In this document: positions 1 to 8,116 of the stretch, in pieces | How positions within the stretch are numbered: the first letter of the stretch is position 1 | Layout of the letters: each line of letters starts with the position of its first letter | Assembly (NCBI RefSeq): GCF_000153925.1 | Contig: NZ_DS264347.1 | Location: 1 to 64,000, forward strand | DNA: 64,000 bases | Source of the DNA: [Ruminococcus] torques ATCC 27756 | GTDB taxonomy: Bacteria; Bacillota; Clostridia; Lachnospirales; Lachnospiraceae | Reading direction: 5' to 3' | Made by a program: the position numbers and the translations under genes | The notes under the pieces: generated by a model | Told to the model about the DNA's origin: nothing | Databases searched by the model: none | What the model saw: only the letters and a program-made list of their open reading frames with translations

Positions 1-600
1 TGGAACGTGGTTCCGTAGTATTAGATGTGACCTATAAAATCCGTGTAAACGTAGAAAAATTCAATCACCATTGAAAAGACAGTTTTGTGTAGTCCGGTCG
101 TAAAACCCAAAATGAGAATACACTACATGCAGATTTGTTTCTGGCAGGAATTTCTCAATTAATAACTGTCATGGTTGCTGATAAAATTCACCAGCATCAA
201 TACATACGAAGTTTAAATCCGATCATAGCATAGGACTTACCAATTTCATAAGCCCATGAGGTTTATTTGTTATGCCAAGAAATGAACGATTTTCACTTCC
301 TATCCCAAGAATCGTGCATGACAGGAGCCTTCGCCTGTTTTTAGTCAGGATTGCGGAATATTTCGCATTTACCTATACATACATAACAAAGTGAGCTAAC
401 ATACCTCAACGCCCTCCTTCCCTTACTCATAAAGGGCTTGGCCTTTGCGCGCCGCAGAGCGGCAGACTTCCTCGATGCGGCATACACATCCTCCCGGAGG
501 GTTTTATGCTGTAAGAAATTAAAATTTGCTACAGCATAAAAAAAAGTGCAAATGAAAATCTTGTCATTCACACTGCAGATGTATATATTTTACCATGAAA
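1..600. other. Unassigned, probably degenerate region
   Basis: I see no convincing gene here. The longest minus-strand reading frame (341-571, 76 codons) has a basic, Ala/Arg/Lys-rich middle and no clear ribosome binding site or recognisable domain. The rest is broken by stops in all frames I read. The stretch could be the worn remains of a mobile element, but I could not recognise a transposase or terminal repeats, so this is only a suspicion. Confidence 0.3.
502..541. repeat. Perfect 12-bp inverted repeat
   Basis: TTTTATGCTGTA at 502-513 is exactly mirrored by TACAGCATAAAA at 530-541 across a 16-base AT-rich spacer. Neither strand has a proper U-tract after the stem, so it is not a standard intrinsic terminator. 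It may be a protein-binding site or the remnant of an element end. Confidence 0.5.
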
Positions 601-627
601 TAATTTGCTTGTCAAAGAGCAAAACAG

Positions 628-656
628 TTGACATCATTCCACGTGGGTGTTATGAT
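628..656 (+). promoter_or_regulatory. Sigma-A promoter of the lysine riboswitch-dapA unit
   Basis: A perfect -35 TTGACA (628-633), a 17-base spacer and a near-perfect -10 TATGAT (651-656) predict a transcript starting near 663, about 80 bases before the riboswitch. Confidence 0.75.
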
Positions 657-740
657 TTTTTTATATTAGATGAAGCGTTTTGTATAACTCATTTCAGGTT
701 CGCAAAACAATTTTTTTCATATAATAACTAATAAAGGAAC

Positions 741-905
741 GAGATAGAGGTCGCATTTTTCATAAGTACGATGACGGATGTATTCAAGAGCAGAAGAACT
801 CATCAGAAAGGGGAAGATGCCGAAAGGATATGGAGACTTGAACCCTTTTCCTTGGGCATGTCGTCAACAGCGCCATGACTGTCATCGCAAGATGGAGAGC
901 TATCG
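741..905 (+). promoter_or_regulatory. Lysine riboswitch (L box)
   Basis: The leader carries the conserved L-box blocks in order: AGAGGTCGC near 745, AAAGGGGAAGATGCCGAAAG around 807-826, CTTGGGC near 852, and ACTGTCATCGC followed by GGAGAGCTATCG ending at 905. In this family lysine binding favours premature termination. The next gene is dapA, first enzyme of the lysine branch, and an intrinsic terminator follows 24 bases later, so the arrangement is self-consistent. Confidence 0.88.
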
Positions 906-928
906 AAGTATACCGTAAAGTATATTTT

Positions 929-956
929 GAGACGGCGCATCCTGCCGTTTCTTTTA
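929..956 (+). terminator. Riboswitch expression-platform terminator
   Basis: GAGACGGC (929-936) pairs with GCCGTTTC (944-951) across a 7-base loop and is followed directly by TTTTATTTA. It sits between the lysine aptamer and the dapA ribosome binding site, so it is the likely attenuator used when lysine is bound. Confidence 0.8.
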
Positions 957-1007
957 TTTACGCAAAGCACTATCAAACGAACGCAAACATTTAAGGAGGA
1001 TTTAATT

Positions 1008-1892
1008 ATGTCAATTTTCAAAGGCGCAGGCGTAGCGATCGTTACTCCTATGAAATCAGATCTTGAAGTCAATTACGATAAACTTGCGGAACTACTCGAA
1101 GAACAGATTGCAGGAAAAACAGATGCGATCATCATCTGCGGAACGACCGGAGAATCTGCAACAATGTCCGAAGAGGAACACAGCAAAGTGATCCGTTTTG
1201 CCATTGAACGTGTAAACCACCGTATCCCGGTGATCGCAGGCACAGGATCCAACTCTACACGCACAGCGATCCAGCTTTCTCAGGAAGCAGCCAAAGACGG
1301 TGCAGACGGACTTCTTCTTGTCACACCGTACTACAACAAAGCGACGCAAAACGGTTTGATCGCACACTATACACAGATTTGTAACTCCGTCGATATCCCG
1401 GCGATCCTTTATAATGTGCCGAGCCGTACAGGATGTGCGATCCAGCCTACAACTGTAGCTCATCTTGTAAAAAATGTAGATAACATCGTCGGCATCAAAG
1501 AAGCTTCCGGCGATATTTCGGTCGGTGCAAAGATCATGCATCTGTGCGACGGAAACATCGACCTTTACTCAGGGAACGATGATCAGGTAGTACCTCTTCT
1601 TTCCCTTGGCGGAATCGGTGTTATCTCCGTACTTTCCAACGTAGCTCCGACTTACGTTCACGACATGGTAACAAAATATCTTTCAGGCGATACGGCAGGA
1701 AGCTGCAAAATGCAGTTAGACGCGCTTCCGATCTGCGACGCTCTTTTCTGCGAAGTCAATCCGATCCCTGTAAAAGCCGCTATGAACATGATGGGCAAAG
1801 AAGTCGGTTCTCTTAGAGCTCCTCTTACAGAATTAGAAGAGCCTCACAAAGAACTGCTGAAAAAAGCAATGACTGAATTCGGTCTGCTGTAA
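1008..1892 (+). CDS. dapA: 4-hydroxy-tetrahydrodipicolinate synthase
   Basis: This 294-aa enzyme condenses pyruvate with aspartate semialdehyde, the committed step to diaminopimelate and lysine. The N-terminus shows the family pattern GAGVAIVTPM, then ICGTTGESATM, the YYNKATQNG segment, the YNVPSRTG motif and the Schiff-base lysine in GIKEASG. Length is normal for the family. The ATG at 1008 is chosen because AAGGAGGA lies 7 bases upstream; the frame is open further upstream, but those codons overlap the riboswitch terminator. The gene is controlled by the lysine riboswitch just upstream and ends at the hairpin at 1947. It stands alone on its strand, with ddh at 31.2 kb and hom at 56.5 kb elsewhere in the window. 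Confidence 0.96.
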   Translation: MSIFKGAGVAIVTPMKSDLEVNYDKLAELLEEQIAGKTDAIIICGTTGESATMSEEEHSKVIRFAIERVNHRIPVIAGTGSNSTRTAIQLSQEAAKDGADGLLLVTPYYNKATQNGLIAHYTQICNSVDIPAILYNVPSRTGCAIQPTTVAHLVKNVDNIVGIKEASGDISVGAKIMHLCDGNIDLYSGNDDQVVPLLSLGGIGVISVLSNVAPTYVHDMVTKYLSGDTAGSCKMQLDALPICDALFCEVNPIPVKAAMNMMGKEVGSLRAPLTELEEPHKELLKKAMTEFGLL

Positions 1893-1946
1893 AATTTTCT
1901 GTTTTGAATCTTTTTACTGCATATATTCTGCTATAATTAATCATTA

Positions 1947-1988
1947 AAGAGGTCTGCTCCACTTAGTGGAACGGACCTCTTGCTTTTT
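1947..1988 (+). terminator. Intrinsic terminator after dapA
   Basis: AAGAGGTC (1947-1954) pairs with GACCTCTT (1974-1981) and the stem continues inward almost unbroken to CCACT/AGTGG. GCTTTTTC follows. The long stem may also stop minus-strand transcription arriving from the surface-protein gene. Confidence 0.85.
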
Positions 1989-2041
1989 CATTGTTTCGAT
2001 TTTCTTCTGTTCGATTTTCTTTTATTCTATTTTCATCTATT

Positions 2042-4495
2042 CTATTTTCTTCTGTTCTTTCTGTTCCCTGCCGATAAGATTGCGATCATCCCGCCTGTCA
2101 AAATGACAAAGAAAATATAAACTGCCGGATCTGTTTTGTCACCGGTTTTCACAGAAGCCGTTTTGTCTGATTCTTTCCGCGGCTCTTCTGTTTTGCCTGC
2201 TGCTTTTATCACCGCCGTTTCTTTATGACCACATACAGTACAGCTCCGCTCTTTTCTTCCGTCCTTTTTCTCTGTCGCTTTCTCTGTCACTTTCCATTCT
2301 CCGAATGTATGCTCTGCCACATCAGTTTTATTTTTACAGATCGTACATTCGTGCCAGTGAACCTTTCCGTCCGAACTCCATTTTTCTTCATATTCATGCG
2401 GCGTCACCGTACATTTAACAGGATCGCTCTTCGCGCCTAAAGAAGTTAACGTTGTTCCGTCTTTTTCCAGAACCGCAAATACTTCAACAGCGTAGTTTCC
2501 GCTTTCTGTAACTTCCAATTCCGCAGAAACAGCTCCATTTAACAACGCTCCGTCTTTGTACCACCGATAAAGATAATTCACCTGCTTTGTATCGTGTTCT
2601 GCCGAAGCTTTCAGCCGGATCTTTTTGCCGATGTGTACAGTCTTGCAGTCTGCCGTAACGGTTACATTTTTCGGTGCTGAAAGTTCTTCTGCATTAACAA
2701 GTTCATATGTTTTAGATCCGTCTTCATGAACAGTTTCTTTTACGATCATTCCGTCAATTCCGGATGTCACTTCCAAAACGACTCCGGGAGCAACTGTCAA
2801 TATTACGTTTTCTCCTTCCAAAGCTTCCTGTTTTACAGAAGAGTTTTCGTTAATATATATGTGAATATTTCCGTCTTCCGTATTCGATCCAAGCGCTTCT
2901 TCTACTGTATTATAATATGTTGTCTTTCCGTCTCTGTCCGTTGCCGCAGCAGCTACATCCTTTGCAACTTTTACGGTAGTATTGGATTTCATTGTGTCAA
3001 GAGTCTTTTTATCCGGATCAAAACGGGTCGTATTATCTCCGCTTGTAATTACTTTGACCGCACCTTTTCCTGCTGCCGGCTGCAAAGATCCGCCTGTCAC
3101 AGAAATATCTGCTCTCACATCTGATTTTTCTTCTGTATTATAGATCGTGACCGCATTACCGTTTACGCTTTTAAGCGTTCCACCGAGAATATTAACGACA
3201 AGAGAAGAATCATTGATGCAGCCGTCGTACATCTGCGCCGATCCAAGAAACGCTGAACCTTCAGGATTTGCCCCACCGTTTTGCGGCTTTTCTTCTTTCC
3301 ATTCGCCGCTTCCTGTGATGACCGCATTATCCTTGATCGTAATTGTTCCCATTTTTGCTTCGATCCCGGTTCCTCCTTCGATCACCGCATTGCCGCCGAT
3401 CGTAAGTTGTCCTTCCATCGGCCAGTAAATAGCTGTTCCGCCCGATATATTTTTCAGGCTTCCGCCTGTGATCGCAACTTCCGCTCCTGCCGACTCCTGA
3501 TTGTTTCCCGAAACCGGAAAATCTTTTGTCTCGATCCTACCGCCTGTAATCTCTACTTGCGCCGATACAGTACCTTCTTCGTTTCTGTTGCTGTTAAACA
3601 CATCGATCCCGCCGTTTCCTGACAGCACCGCATCCCCCGAAAGAGTCATCTTTGCTCCGATCAACTGAACCGCAGATTTCCCTTCTCCTGCTGCCATAAG
3701 ATGGGCCGATGCGCCTATATGCACTTCGCCGAACTGTGAAAGAACCGTATTTCTTGCTGATGCCGTCAACGTACCGCCTGTGATGTTCACGATTCCGCCT
3801 ACATTCTGCACAACTCCCTGACCGGTGATCTCACTGCTTTGGATATTTAAAACCGCGCCGCCGGTATTATTGATCATGATCAGCGGGTACGTTCCCACAC
3901 TGCCATCAATCTTTCCGCTTCCGACAATATTGAATGTTCCCCGATTCGTAAACATAAAATTGCCTTTGAATCCTGCTGCCGCCGATACAGTAAATCCATT
4001 TGTATCTAACGTCACATTCTTTGTCAGCAAGATCGGTTGTGAAACTTCTGCATTTTCTAAAAGCCGCAGTACGTCCCCGTCTTTTGCCGCTGCAAATGCT
4101 TCGGTAAGAGTCGGATATATCTGCTCTCCGATCTGAACTTCCCCTGCCGTCCTTTCCTCCGCCTGTACATCGACTGCATCTGAAGCTTCTTCGGCTTTTT
4201 CTGTATTCTGCCGTACCGCTTCCAAAACACCCTGTTTTGCCTGATTTTGTCCTTCTGCCTGCACATCCGATTTTTCTTCATTCTGTGTTTCTGCCGTCAT
4301 ATCCGGCATTTCTGCTGATATTTCTTCCTTTTGTGTTTCTGCTGTCACATTCGGCGTTTCTGCTGATATTCCCGCTGTCGGCGCGATATTTTCGCCTTCT
4401 TCCACTGTTTCTGCATTTGCCGGAATTCCAGCCGGGATCATCATAGCCGCCACAGTTAAAATAACCAGCCATTTCCTAATAAATTTGTTTTTCAT
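2042..4495 (-). CDS. Sortase-type cell-surface protein with beta-helix-like repeats
   Basis: An 817-aa secreted protein. Start chosen at 4495 because AAAGGAGAG lies just upstream; an in-frame ATG at 4516 sits inside that ribosome binding site. Residues 1-29 form a signal peptide (KNKFIRKW, hydrophobic core, ANAE). A Glu/Thr/Gln-rich linker with near-repeats of an AETQ-type unit follows. Residues of about 120-480 consist of short repeats (GGTL, GNAVIEGG, ITGG) typical of right-handed beta-helix surface proteins. Near residue 710 there is a HWHECTICKN and CTVCGHKE pair, a four-Cys likely metal site common in clostridial surface proteins. The C-terminus has SVKTGD, a hydrophobic helix and a basic tail, a variant of the (S/P)PxTG sortase signal. 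Ligand unknown. No sortase gene is in the window. Confidence 0.75.
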   Translation of the reverse strand: MKNKFIRKWLVILTVAAMMIPAGIPANAETVEEGENIAPTAGISAETPNVTAETQKEEISAEMPDMTAETQNEEKSDVQAEGQNQAKQGVLEAVRQNTEKAEEASDAVDVQAEERTAGEVQIGEQIYPTLTEAFAAAKDGDVLRLLENAEVSQPILLTKNVTLDTNGFTVSAAAGFKGNFMFTNRGTFNIVGSGKIDGSVGTYPLIMINNTGGAVLNIQSSEITGQGVVQNVGGIVNITGGTLTASARNTVLSQFGEVHIGASAHLMAAGEGKSAVQLIGAKMTLSGDAVLSGNGGIDVFNSNRNEEGTVSAQVEITGGRIETKDFPVSGNNQESAGAEVAITGGSLKNISGGTAIYWPMEGQLTIGGNAVIEGGTGIEAKMGTITIKDNAVITGSGEWKEEKPQNGGANPEGSAFLGSAQMYDGCINDSSLVVNILGGTLKSVNGNAVTIYNTEEKSDVRADISVTGGSLQPAAGKGAVKVITSGDNTTRFDPDKKTLDTMKSNTTVKVAKDVAAAATDRDGKTTYYNTVEEALGSNTEDGNIHIYINENSSVKQEALEGENVILTVAPGVVLEVTSGIDGMIVKETVHEDGSKTYELVNAEELSAPKNVTVTADCKTVHIGKKIRLKASAEHDTKQVNYLYRWYKDGALLNGAVSAELEVTESGNYAVEVFAVLEKDGTTLTSLGAKSDPVKCTVTPHEYEEKWSSDGKVHWHECTICKNKTDVAEHTFGEWKVTEKATEKKDGRKERSCTVCGHKETAVIKAAGKTEEPRKESDKTASVKTGDKTDPAVYIFFVILTGGMIAILSAGNRKNRRK

Positions 4496-4729
4496 CTTAC
4501 TCTCCTTTCCCACCATACATAATCGTCATGCATTAAGTGTTTTTTCTTTAATAATACGATGCTTTTTCTGCTTCTTCAATATATTTTCAGTAAATTCCGA
4601 CTTTATTTACAACAATTAACCATTCTATCTCAAAACGCCTGTTTCATGACCTCTCCTGAAATCCATTTAAGTTATGTTCCGTTTTTATCGAAACTTTTCA
4701 AATTTTTTCAAAAAATAACTATATTTTTC

Positions 4730-4758
4730 TTGACAAATCCGATATGAATAGGTATTAT
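4730..4758 (+). promoter_or_regulatory. Sigma-A promoter of tRNA-Trp
   Basis: TTGACA (4730-4735), a 17-base spacer and TATTAT (4753-4758) lie about 37 bases before the tRNA, giving a start near 4765. Confidence 0.75.
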
Positions 4759-4794
4759 ATACAAGTGACTTGCGATAAGAAGTCAAACATACAT

Positions 4795-4865
4795 AGGGGA
4801 TTGGTCAAATGGTATGATAGGGGTCTCCAAAACCTTTGGTGGGAGTTCGATTCTCTCATCCCCTG
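4795..4865 (+). tRNA. trnW: tRNA-Trp (CCA)
   Basis: The acceptor stem AGGGGAT (4795-4801) pairs perfectly with ATCCCCT (4858-4864), followed by discriminator G. The anticodon loop CTCCAAA gives anticodon CCA, tryptophan. The T-arm contains GTTCGATT. The 3' CCA is not encoded. The last 21 bases are repeated at 11275-11295, so the 3' end of this gene is the integration site of the element that follows and is kept intact by it. Confidence 0.93.
4845..4865 (+). repeat. attL: tRNA-Trp 3' end at the left junction
   Basis: A 21-base sequence starting GTTCGATTCTCTC and ending CCCCTG is present here and, identically, at 11275-11295. It covers the T-loop and the acceptor stem of the tRNA. Direct repeats of a tRNA 3' end flanking a tyrosine integrase gene are the signature of site-specific integration. 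Confidence 0.88.
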
Positions 4866-4876
4866 TTGACCGAAGA

Positions 4877-4914
4877 GTCAGAAACCTTGAATTTTCAAGG
4901 CTTCTGGCTTTTTC
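4877..4914 (+). terminator. tRNA-Trp terminator supplied by the element
   Basis: GTCAGAAACCTTGA (4877-4890) pairs with TCAAGGCTTCTGGC (4895-4908) across a short loop, followed by TTTTTC. It lies inside the element, and a related hairpin stands just outside the right junction at 11307. Confidence 0.8.
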
Positions 4915-4933
4915 ATTTCCCGGGTAATTCCAA

Positions 4934-4955
4934 TGTAGTTAAGTATGTAGTCAAA
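4934..4955 (+). repeat. Candidate integrase arm sites, left end
   Basis: TGTAGTTAAG (4934-4943) and TGTAGTCAAA (4946-4955) are spaced 12 bases apart between attL and the integrase gene. Three further copies lie just inside the right end at 11192-11222. Repeats near both ends of an element fit the arm-type binding sites of a tyrosine recombinase. Confidence 0.5.
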
Positions 4956-4967
4956 CAGGAATCATTC

Positions 4968-6206
4968 CTAAAATGAGATAGCATTTTCAATCTGTTTTTC
5001 TTTGTTTTTCGTTGTTTTATTGCTGAAATAATATAATTTTTTTGTTGTACTGATATCACTGTGTCCCATTTGTTCTGTAATAAATCCCTCATCTACATCA
5101 CTATCTATTAAGGTTGTTCCGTAAGTCTTTCGTATCTTGTGCATGGTACGATGTGGGATATGTAATTCATTACATATTCTGGACAGTCTTTTATTAAAAG
5201 TATTTCCTCTGATACGTTTTCCGTTATGCTCGAATAAATATGTTCCTGATGTATTCAGTTCCAATATTTGATTCAACGTATCCAGTGCGGTAGAGGATAT
5301 GATTAAATCCCGATTACCAGCGTCTGTTTTAGCGTGTTCTTTTACAGCTACAATCCATTTATTGTTTTCGTCTCGGTATTTATCTTCGGTACGTCTGATT
5401 TTAATAATACGTCCGTGTAAGTCTTCTTTCTTTAGAGTGCTTAGTTCACCGACACGTAAACCTGTCTGAAATGTAAGCAGAATACCAAGATTATAAATAT
5501 CCGGCTTTGCTTTCAGACGTTGAATAACTACGGGAATTTCATCTTCCATAAACACTTCTTTCTGCTTGTCTATAATCTTCCGTTTAAAAAGATTATTCGG
5601 CAATTCCAAATCTCCAAAAAATTCAGTGATACTGATTGCAGTATACTTTTTCTTCTTACCGTATTTGAAGATACCACGAATCAATGTCCGTAATCCGGCA
5701 TATGCCTTTCTGGTAAGTGTAAGGTCACGAATGGTGCATTTGATAAATACTTCCAAATCATCTTCTGTGACATTTTTAAATTTCTTTTTGGTAATTGAAA
5801 CAGAAGTGTAGTGGAAAAATCTTTTGTAATCGTTCACGTATCTGTCATAAGACGCTTTCTGTATCTCGCTGAAATCCAGTTTGCGGTTTATCCATTCATA
5901 GAAAACATCATCAATATAAATTTCTTCCTGTAGAGCCTTGTAAAACTCTACAATGACATTTTCCAGTTCTTCACGGGTATTTCTGCGTCTGTAAAGTCGT
6001 TTTCCGTCTTGTTGTGGAAGATACGTGGAATAAATTTCTTTTCCCGATTTGTCTGTTGTTACTGTAATTGCGTAAACATGCTGTGCAAGTATTTCCTTTC
6101 TTTCCATATCTGCTATATCATTCAGCATGGTATCTAAAGAGATTATACCTGTTTGGATTGCGTAATTCAATAAATCTGTATCGTCATAAGCGTTGGGTTC
6201 AGTCAT
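4968..6206 (-). CDS. int: Tyrosine recombinase (integrase)
   Basis: A 412-aa site-specific recombinase that would integrate and excise the element at tRNA-Trp. The catalytic set is complete: Arg251 in TGLRVGEL, a Lys near 293 in EHAKTDAGNR, HxxR at 356-359 (HKIRK), His382 in MGHSDIST and the nucleophile Tyr392 or Tyr393 in KLYYFSNK. Residues of about 105-185 form a SAM-like core-binding domain, and the N-terminal 60-70 residues may be the arm-binding domain. Gene and tRNA converge, with the stop codon about 100 bases from attL, the usual layout. The ATG at 6206 has no strong ribosome binding site, so the start is uncertain. The 149 bases upstream contain nothing I recognise. Confidence 0.92.
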   Translation of the reverse strand: MTEPNAYDDTDLLNYAIQTGIISLDTMLNDIADMERKEILAQHVYAITVTTDKSGKEIYSTYLPQQDGKRLYRRRNTREELENVIVEFYKALQEEIYIDDVFYEWINRKLDFSEIQKASYDRYVNDYKRFFHYTSVSITKKKFKNVTEDDLEVFIKCTIRDLTLTRKAYAGLRTLIRGIFKYGKKKKYTAISITEFFGDLELPNNLFKRKIIDKQKEVFMEDEIPVVIQRLKAKPDIYNLGILLTFQTGLRVGELSTLKKEDLHGRIIKIRRTEDKYRDENNKWIVAVKEHAKTDAGNRDLIISSTALDTLNQILELNTSGTYLFEHNGKRIRGNTFNKRLSRICNELHIPHRTMHKIRKTYGTTLIDSDVDEGFITEQMGHSDISTTKKLYYFSNKTTKNKEKQIENAISF

Positions 6207-6355
6207 AAATTACATCAATATGATAAGGGTATTGTCTCAAAATATCTTTTTTCTCTTTAATTTTTTCTATGTATAGTTAATGCCCTGTATTTTTTAATTT
6301 TAAATTTATATTGTCATTTATCTGGTATTATGGGCGAATCATTCAGATATTTCGC

Positions 6356-7450
6356 TTACTCATTATCAGAATAACTCCTTTCTGTTATTGGTAGTTTGGA
6401 AGATTTTTTGTAATCTTCATAAATTTTTATCTGGGTATCATTCATCTTTGCCTGTTCGATTAATACCTGTATATAATCGCAGTTATCCAGTTCTCCGATT
6501 TTTGAAAATAATTTTAAAGACGGAGCAACGGAACTTTCTAACCAGTTCCAGATACTATCAAGTGTCTTTTTCTGCGGTTGAATTGTCAGATTTATTTTCT
6601 CTATATCTTGCATAAATAATTCCCAAGGGGGATAAGTAGGATAAAGTCTTTTCCGTGAAGTGGATTTGTTTTCCGGCTGTTCAAGAAAACGGATTTTACC
6701 ATTTAGTACAGACATTGCAATTTCTGCAACATCACGTCTGGCGATTAATTCTTGCACAACTATATTTGCCCGTTCCTGTCGGAATCGCAGTTCATATCTG
6801 TTCCAGTTCGGGTCTAATTCTTTGCCAAATTTTTCTGCCTGTTCGTACCCTTTTTCATAGAAAATGATTCGGAAATCACTGTTGCTACTCCCAAGATAAA
6901 GCGTGTTTCCTTTATGAACAGGTATTGATTCACTTAATTCACCAGAAGCATTTTCAGAATAATTACGTAACTGACTAGATATTAAGCCTTGCTTTGTTAA
7001 ACGTATCAGTTCCGGAATGTTAAGATATGGTTTATGGTCATCTATTGCTAAATCAATTCGTGGAAAATTCACATGATACTGACATACCCTTGCGAAGAAA
7101 TCAAACCATGTTTCTTTGTTTATCACAAGGAAGTTTTCATAATTTCTACAGCCAGAGCCACTCATTAATATCTGAAATCCATTATACTGCATTTTGCCAG
7201 TTGGTTTTAGGATCTTGATATTATCAAATCCGGCAACCAGTTCATGTCCGGCAATTCCTTTCCCTTTATTCTGAAGTTCCATAAGTGAAAGAGGAATTTT
7301 TAGGATATCCGTTATGACAGTGAATAAATCTACATCTTTCACTGTAATCTGACACCAGTCAATTAAGGCTGTCAGACTGTTTTTTTGTCGTGTTACCCTC
7401 CTGTTAGTATAGGAGGGTTTTGAAAGACCTGATTTACTTCTTTCTTCCAA
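6356..7450 (-). CDS. Replication initiation factor (Rep_trans-like)
   Basis: A protein of about 364 aa resembling the Rep_trans replication initiators of small plasmids and the Tn916-type relaxase-replicases. The N-terminal segment SLTALIDWCQITVKDVD and the later FPRIDLAIDD and WNRYELRFRQER segments fit that family, which nicks one strand at a double-strand origin and starts rolling-circle replication. I place the start at a TTG at 7450 because AAAGGAGG lies 8 bases upstream; an in-frame TTG at 7573 would add 41 residues but would translate through two perfect hairpins. The upstream DUF961-like gene ends at 7549. The family is recognised from motifs only, and the catalytic tyrosine was not pinned down. 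Confidence 0.75.
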   Translation of the reverse strand: MEERSKSGLSKPSYTNRRVTRQKNSLTALIDWCQITVKDVDLFTVITDILKIPLSLMELQNKGKGIAGHELVAGFDNIKILKPTGKMQYNGFQILMSGSGCRNYENFLVINKETWFDFFARVCQYHVNFPRIDLAIDDHKPYLNIPELIRLTKQGLISSQLRNYSENASGELSESIPVHKGNTLYLGSSNSDFRIIFYEKGYEQAEKFGKELDPNWNRYELRFRQERANIVVQELIARRDVAEIAMSVLNGKIRFLEQPENKSTSRKRLYPTYPPWELFMQDIEKINLTIQPQKKTLDSIWNWLESSVAPSLKLFSKIGELDNCDYIQVLIEQAKMNDTQIKIYEDYKKSSKLPITERSYSDNE

Positions 7451-7469
7451 ATAATAATCCTCCTTTGCC

Positions 7470-7534
7470 GATAGTGGCAGAGCCACTATCCCCTGTCTCT
7501 TGCTGTCCGTTTGGTACGGACAGCAAGAGACAGG
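7470..7534 (-). repeat. Two adjacent perfect hairpins upstream of rep (candidate nick site)
   Basis: One hairpin has a 19-bp perfect stem, arms 7492-7510 and 7516-7534, with a 5-base loop. Next to it is a 9-bp perfect stem, GATAGTGGC (7470-7478) and GCCACTATC (7482-7490), with a 3-base loop. They lie between the DUF961-like gene and the rep ribosome binding site. Rep_trans proteins of pT181-type plasmids nick in a hairpin loop in or next to rep, so this is a candidate origin. An attenuator is the alternative. Confidence 0.6.
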
Positions 7535-7548
7535 AAGTTCATAGGTTA

Positions 7549-7878
7549 CTATGCATTTTTCTGAGAAATACAACGAATCCCTTTACAAGTTACACGCTCT
7601 ACCAGTGTAGGATAATTTCCTCTCTGAACATATGGAGCATAGACAGGTGTATCCAGTTCCACTACAGAATATGGTCCGATAGTTGGGATTTCTGTCATTT
7701 CCAGTCGAATATCAACACTGTTACCAAGTTTCATACTTCCAAGATGAAGTTTGACCGCTTCGATATCTTCGGTTTTCTTTCTGGTATCTTTGTCATAGCG
7801 GTAGCAATAATCAGCTCCCATATAACGAAGTTCCCCGAATACCTCTTTGACCTGTTCTTTTGTTAATGTAATCTGCAT
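7549..7878 (-). CDS. DUF961-like small protein of mobile elements
   Basis: A 109-aa protein with start chosen at MQITLTKEQ (7878); an ATG nine bases earlier is also possible, and AGAAAGG lies upstream of both. The C-terminal two thirds alternates beta-strand-like segments (VKLHLGS, VDIRLEM, YSVVELDTPVYAPYV), resembling the DUF961/Orf23-type proteins found beside the replication protein in Tn916-like elements. It is first in the minus-strand operon leading to rep and follows the two repressor operators. Function unknown; a role in single-strand DNA handling or origin use would be a guess. Confidence 0.55.
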   Translation of the reverse strand: MQITLTKEQVKEVFGELRYMGADYCYRYDKDTRKKTEDIEAVKLHLGSMKLGNSVDIRLEMTEIPTIGPYSVVELDTPVYAPYVQRGNYPTLVERVTCKGIRCISQKNA

Positions 7879-7952
7879 AAGCATTATCCTTTCTCCCCGT
7901 ATCACCGATAGGACAGTTGTCTTAATAAGTAATGAAATCCATGGACATTTAA

Positions 7953-8034
7953 AGTTTAGTTATTTCTAAACTGCTTAAATCATAGCATTGAGCAAAATGA
8001 AAATCAATACAAAGTTTAGAAATTTATAAACTTT
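7953..8034. promoter_or_regulatory. Two repressor operators between divergent operons
   Basis: AGTTTAG (7953-7959) with CTAAACT (7966-7972), and AAAGTTTA (8011-8018) with TAAACTTT (8027-8034), form two inverted repeats with the same half-site and centre spacing. They lie between the rep operon on the minus strand and the CI-like gene on the plus strand, so the repressor probably binds here to control both. Confidence 0.65.
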
Positions 8035-8116
8035 TTATTTTCTTTGAAGAGTATTTATGATATAGTGAGTACAGAAATGACAAATTAGCCACACAGAGAA
8101 AGTAGAGGATATCGGA

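Noticed and set aside
2726-3124. Plus-strand frame of 132 codons inside the surface protein gene
   Set aside because: No ribosome binding site, Cys/Ser-rich random composition, and fully antisense to a well-supported gene.
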